Below, in pieces: positions 54,704-57,173 of a stretch of 57,173 nt of DNA. This stretch comes from Lachnospiraceae bacterium (GTDB lineage Bacteria; Bacillota; Clostridia; Lachnospirales; Lachnospiraceae). A model generated the notes under the pieces. The model was not told the origin of the DNA, made no database searches, and worked only from the letters and a program-made list of their open reading frames with translations. The DNA is taken from positions 1 to 57,173 of the forward strand of contig JAILOK010000044.1 of NCBI GenBank assembly GCA_024690825.1, given 5' to 3'. A program made the translations under genes and the position numbers. Every line of letters begins with the position of its first letter. The stretch's first letter is position 1.

Positions 54704-54876
54704 CTTGACAGAAGGGTGTTCCTGTGATAGTTTATTATTTAACAAACACACAAAACGGTATCACACCGGACGGATGAGGATCTCATCCGGACATGTCGGG
54801 GACGGTCCACAAGACTTCCCGTGGGAGTGTGCCGATATTGAGGACCGGCGTTATCCGGTACAAAGGAGGAAAAAAC
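54704..54876 (+). promoter_or_regulatory. promoter and structured leader of pflB
   Basis: TTGACA at 54704-54709 and a plausible -10 (TAGTTT, 17 bases on). The leader then folds in part: CGGATGAG/CTCATCCG (54771-54778, 54782-54789), GGTCC/GGACC (54804-54808, 54842-54846) enclosing CCC/GGG, and CCGG/CCGG just before AAAGGAGG. It does not match a riboswitch class I can recall; the ZTP (pfl) motif was looked for and not found. Confidence 0.45.
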
Positions 54877-57141
54877 ATGAGAGACGAATGGAGAGGGTTT
54901 AAGGCAGGTCATTGGGTAGATGATGTCAATGTACGTGATTTCATCCAGCTCAACTACACCCAGTATGAGGGTGATGAGTCATTCCTGGCTGATCCTACGG
55001 ATGCAACAAACAAGCTCTGGGGCAAACTTCAGGAGCTGCAGAAGGCAGAGCGTGACAAGGGCGGAGTCCTTGACTGCGAGACAGAGATCGTATCAAGCCT
55101 CACATCATACGGCCCCGGCTACATCGATGAGAGCCTGAAGGATCTTGAGAAGATCGTCGGACTTCAGACAGACAAACCGTTAAAGAGAGCATTCATGCCT
55201 TACGGCGGAATCAAGATGGCTCAGGAAGCTGCCGGACAGTACGGCTACAAGGTCAATGAGAAGTATGACCAGATCTTCAATGAGTATCACAAGACACATA
55301 ACCAGGCAGTTTTTGATGCTTACACAGATGAGATGAAGGCTGCCCGTCATACACATATAGTTACGGGTCTTCCGGATACCTACGGAAGAGGACGTATCGT
55401 AGGCGACTACAGAAGAGTTGCTCTTTACGGTATCGATTACCTCATCGCAAAGAAGAAGGAAGATTTCAAGAACTGCGGACACGGCGATATGACAGATGAT
55501 ATCATCCGCTTAAGAGAAGAGATCGCAATGCAGATCAGAGCCCTTAACGGCATGAAGGATATGGCAAAGATCTACGGCTTCGATATCTCACAGCCCGCAA
55601 AGAATGCGAAGGAAGCAGTACAGTGGCTGTACTTCGGATATCTTGCAGCGATCAAGACACAGAACGGCGCTGCAATGTCAGTCGGACGTATCTCTACTTT
55701 CCTTGATATCTACATGGAAAGAGATCTGAAGGAAGGAACACTTACCGAGAGCGAGGCACAGGAGCTCATCGACCATGTAACGATGAAGTTCAGAATGGTC
55801 AAGTTCGCGCGTATCGAGTCCTACAACCAGCTGTTCTCAGGCGATCCCGTATGGGCAACCCTTGAGATGGGCGGTATCGGAATGGACGGACGCCACATGG
55901 TAACAAAGAACGATTATCGTTTCCTTCATACTCTTGAGAACATGGGACCTTCACCCGAGCCGAACCTCACAGTCCTTTATTCTCATGATCTTCCCGAGAA
56001 GTTCAAGAAGTATGCAGCATATATCTCGGTAACCACATCTTCGATCCAGTACGAGAACGATGATGTTATGAAGCCCATCTGGGGCGATGATTACAGCATC
56101 TGCTGCTGCGTATCCGCAACCCAGACAGGTAAGGAAATCCAGTTCTTCGGAGCACGTGCAAACCTTGCAAAGGCTCTCCTCTACGCTATCAACGGCGGCA
56201 AGGACGAGAAGCACAAGGACAAGGCCGGAAAGCCCATGCAGGTCGGCCCGGAGCTTGCACCCATCACCTCCGAGTATCTTGATTATGACGAGGTTATGCA
56301 CAAGTATGACATCATGCTTGACTGGCTGGCAGGACTGTATGTAAACATCCTGAACCTCATCCACTATATGCATGACAAATATTACTATGAGGCAGCTGAG
56401 ATGGCTCTCATCGATACAGACTTGAGGAGAACCTTCGCAACAGGTATCGCAGGCTTCTCACATGTTATCGATTCACTTTCAGCGATCAAGTATGCAAAGG
56501 TAAAGGTTCTCCGTGACGAGTTCGGTATCGCTACCGGATTTGAGACCACAGGTGAGTTCCCTAAATACGGTAATGATGACGACAGGGCTGATGAGATCGG
56601 TGTATGGCTTCTCAAGACCTTCATCACAAAGGTAAAGAAGTATCATACATACCGCAACTCCGAGCCTACAACCTCCATCCTTACCATCACATCAAATGTG
56701 GTTTACGGCAAGGCTACAGGAGCTACTCCCGACGGAAGAGAAGCCTACAAGCCTTTCGCACCCGGAGCATCACCTTCATACGGTGCAGAGCAGAGCGGAC
56801 TTCTTGCATCACTCAACTCTGTTGCAAAGATACCTTATGAGTACTCTCTTGACGGTATCTCAAATACACAGACAATGAGCCCTGATGCACTCGGACATGA
56901 CGACAAGGAGAGGGCACAGACCCTGGTTAACGCAATGGACGGATATTTCGACAATGGTGCTCATCACCTCAATGTCAATGTATTCGGAACAGAGAAGCTC
57001 CTTGACGCTCAGGCTCATCCCGAGAAACCCGAATATGCAAACTTCACCATCCGTGTATCGGGCTATGCAGTTAAGTTCATCAGCCTTACCAAGGAACAGC
57101 AGGACGACGTTATCGCAAGAACCTGCCATAAGCGTCTTTGA
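54877..57141 (+). CDS. pflB: pyruvate formate-lyase (formate acetyltransferase)
   Basis: 754 residues from ATG 54877 with AAAGGAGG; a frame reaching back to 54793 has no site. The active-site cysteines are in [14 protein letters not shown] (about 409-411), three adjacent Cys instead of the usual two. The glycyl radical Gly is in RVSGYAVKF (about 729). It converts pyruvate and CoA to acetyl-CoA and formate under anaerobiosis and needs an activating enzyme (PflA), which would be expected beyond the right edge. High expression is suggested by the strong site and codon choice. Confidence 0.97.
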   Translation: MRDEWRGFKAGHWVDDVNVRDFIQLNYTQYEGDESFLADPTDATNKLWGKLQELQKAERDKGGVLDCETEIVSSLTSYGPGYIDESLKDLEKIVGLQTDKPLKRAFMPYGGIKMAQEAAGQYGYKVNEKYDQIFNEYHKTHNQAVFDAYTDEMKAARHTHIVTGLPDTYGRGRIVGDYRRVALYGIDYLIAKKKEDFKNCGHGDMTDDIIRLREEIAMQIRALNGMKDMAKIYGFDISQPAKNAKEAVQWLYFGYLAAIKTQNGAAMSVGRISTFLDIYMERDLKEGTLTESEAQELIDHVTMKFRMVKFARIESYNQLFSGDPVWATLEMGGIGMDGRHMVTKNDYRFLHTLENMGPSPEPNLTVLYSHDLPEKFKKYAAYISVTTSSIQYENDDVMKPIWGDDYSICCCVSATQTGKEIQFFGARANLAKALLYAINGGKDEKHKDKAGKPMQVGPELAPITSEYLDYDEVMHKYDIMLDWLAGLYVNILNLIHYMHDKYYYEAAEMALIDTDLRRTFATGIAGFSHVIDSLSAIKYAKVKVLRDEFGIATGFETTGEFPKYGNDDDRADEIGVWLLKTFITKVKKYHTYRNSEPTTSILTITSNVVYGKATGATPDGREAYKPFAPGASPSYGAEQSGLLASLNSVAKIPYEYSLDGISNTQTMSPDALGHDDKERAQTLVNAMDGYFDNGAHHLNVNVFGTEKLLDAQAHPEKPEYANFTIRVSGYAVKFISLTKEQQDDVIARTCHKRL

Positions 57142-57173
57142 TCTATAGCGGTTTATAGGTAAGTTTATAGGGG

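Noticed and set aside
54704-54876. ZTP (pfl) riboswitch before pflB
   Set aside because: The conserved 3' element of that class is not present.
1-57173. CRISPR array
   Set aside because: Dispersed palindromic repeats have no regular spacing and no cas genes are present; the 30-base repeats at 4932-5115 are coding.

Overview
The window looks like a chromosomal segment of an anaerobic Firmicute, most likely a Lachnospiraceae (Butyrivibrio-like) gut or rumen bacterium. The family-level call rests on moderate GC, strong AGGAGG-type ribosome binding sites, the tig-clpP-clpX-ysxC block, pyruvate formate-lyase, a YtrA-type GntR/ABC operon, a CIRCE-controlled clpB, a Nif11-type precursor peptide and a G3E GTPase next to a YcgQ-like protein. 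No phage, plasmid or CRISPR region is visible. Genus is inference only.

Layout. 0-4.7 kb: a possible gene start at the left edge, a heterodimeric ABC exporter (one degenerate subunit), a short inverted-repeat element, tRNA-Thr(GGT) and a Nif11-type double-glycine peptide. 4.7-8.6 kb: one large secreted repeat protein broken by a stop codon and two frameshifts. 8.6-17.2 kb, the most accessory part: a CbxX-type AAA+ ATPase, an AAA/DUF4143 ATPase in an AT-rich patch, then an HTH regulator, a PD-(D/E)XK-like protein, a beta-CASP/MBL hydrolase and an orphan protein. 17.3-20 kb (minus strand): acyltransferase 3, FAH-family hydrolase, membrane protein. 20.3-27.3 kb: GlnRS, a small acidic membrane protein, DUF2225, a DHH phosphoesterase, then a coupled AmmeMemoRadiSam A/B fusion, radical SAM protein and CPBP protease. 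27.4-33 kb: an envelope cluster (PrsA-like foldase, PBP1A, GT2, CYTH). 33.1-39 kb: tig-clpP-clpX-ysxC followed by two G3E GTPases, one with a large His-rich insert and one fused to a YcgQ-like domain. 39-41.2 kb: a protein with receiver-like folds coupled to an intracellular GH32 enzyme. 41.4-44.8 kb: YtrA-like regulator, ABC ATPase and permease (minus strand). 45-48.6 kb: two paralogous double-glycine/zinc-ribbon small proteins, a secreted LysM protein, an SDR epimerase and a ROK fructokinase. 48.6-57.1 kb: clpB under CIRCE, a YvyF-like protein, a hybrid histidine kinase and pflB.

Intergenic DNA carries a palindromic repeat (core GGGACGGTYC, with TGACA/TGTCA ends) at nine places, seven of them between 41 and 52 kb. 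Two ~250-bp composite copies (41158-41407 and, inverted, 48682-48932) share conserved flanks and a middle whose sequence differs but whose pairing is kept. One lies in the clpB 5' leader, between its CIRCE promoter and start codon. A second, unrelated element occurs at 3798-3995 and 24361-24422.

The strongest candidates for something undescribed are (1) the small proteins with a bacteriocin-like GG motif in front of a zinc-ribbon-like domain at 45.06-45.63 kb, (2) the HTH / PD-(D/E)XK / beta-CASP cassette at 12.7-16 kb, whose leader resembles that of the AAA+ gene at 8.8 kb, and (3) the structured composite repeat. All functional links are inferred from sequence and gene order.
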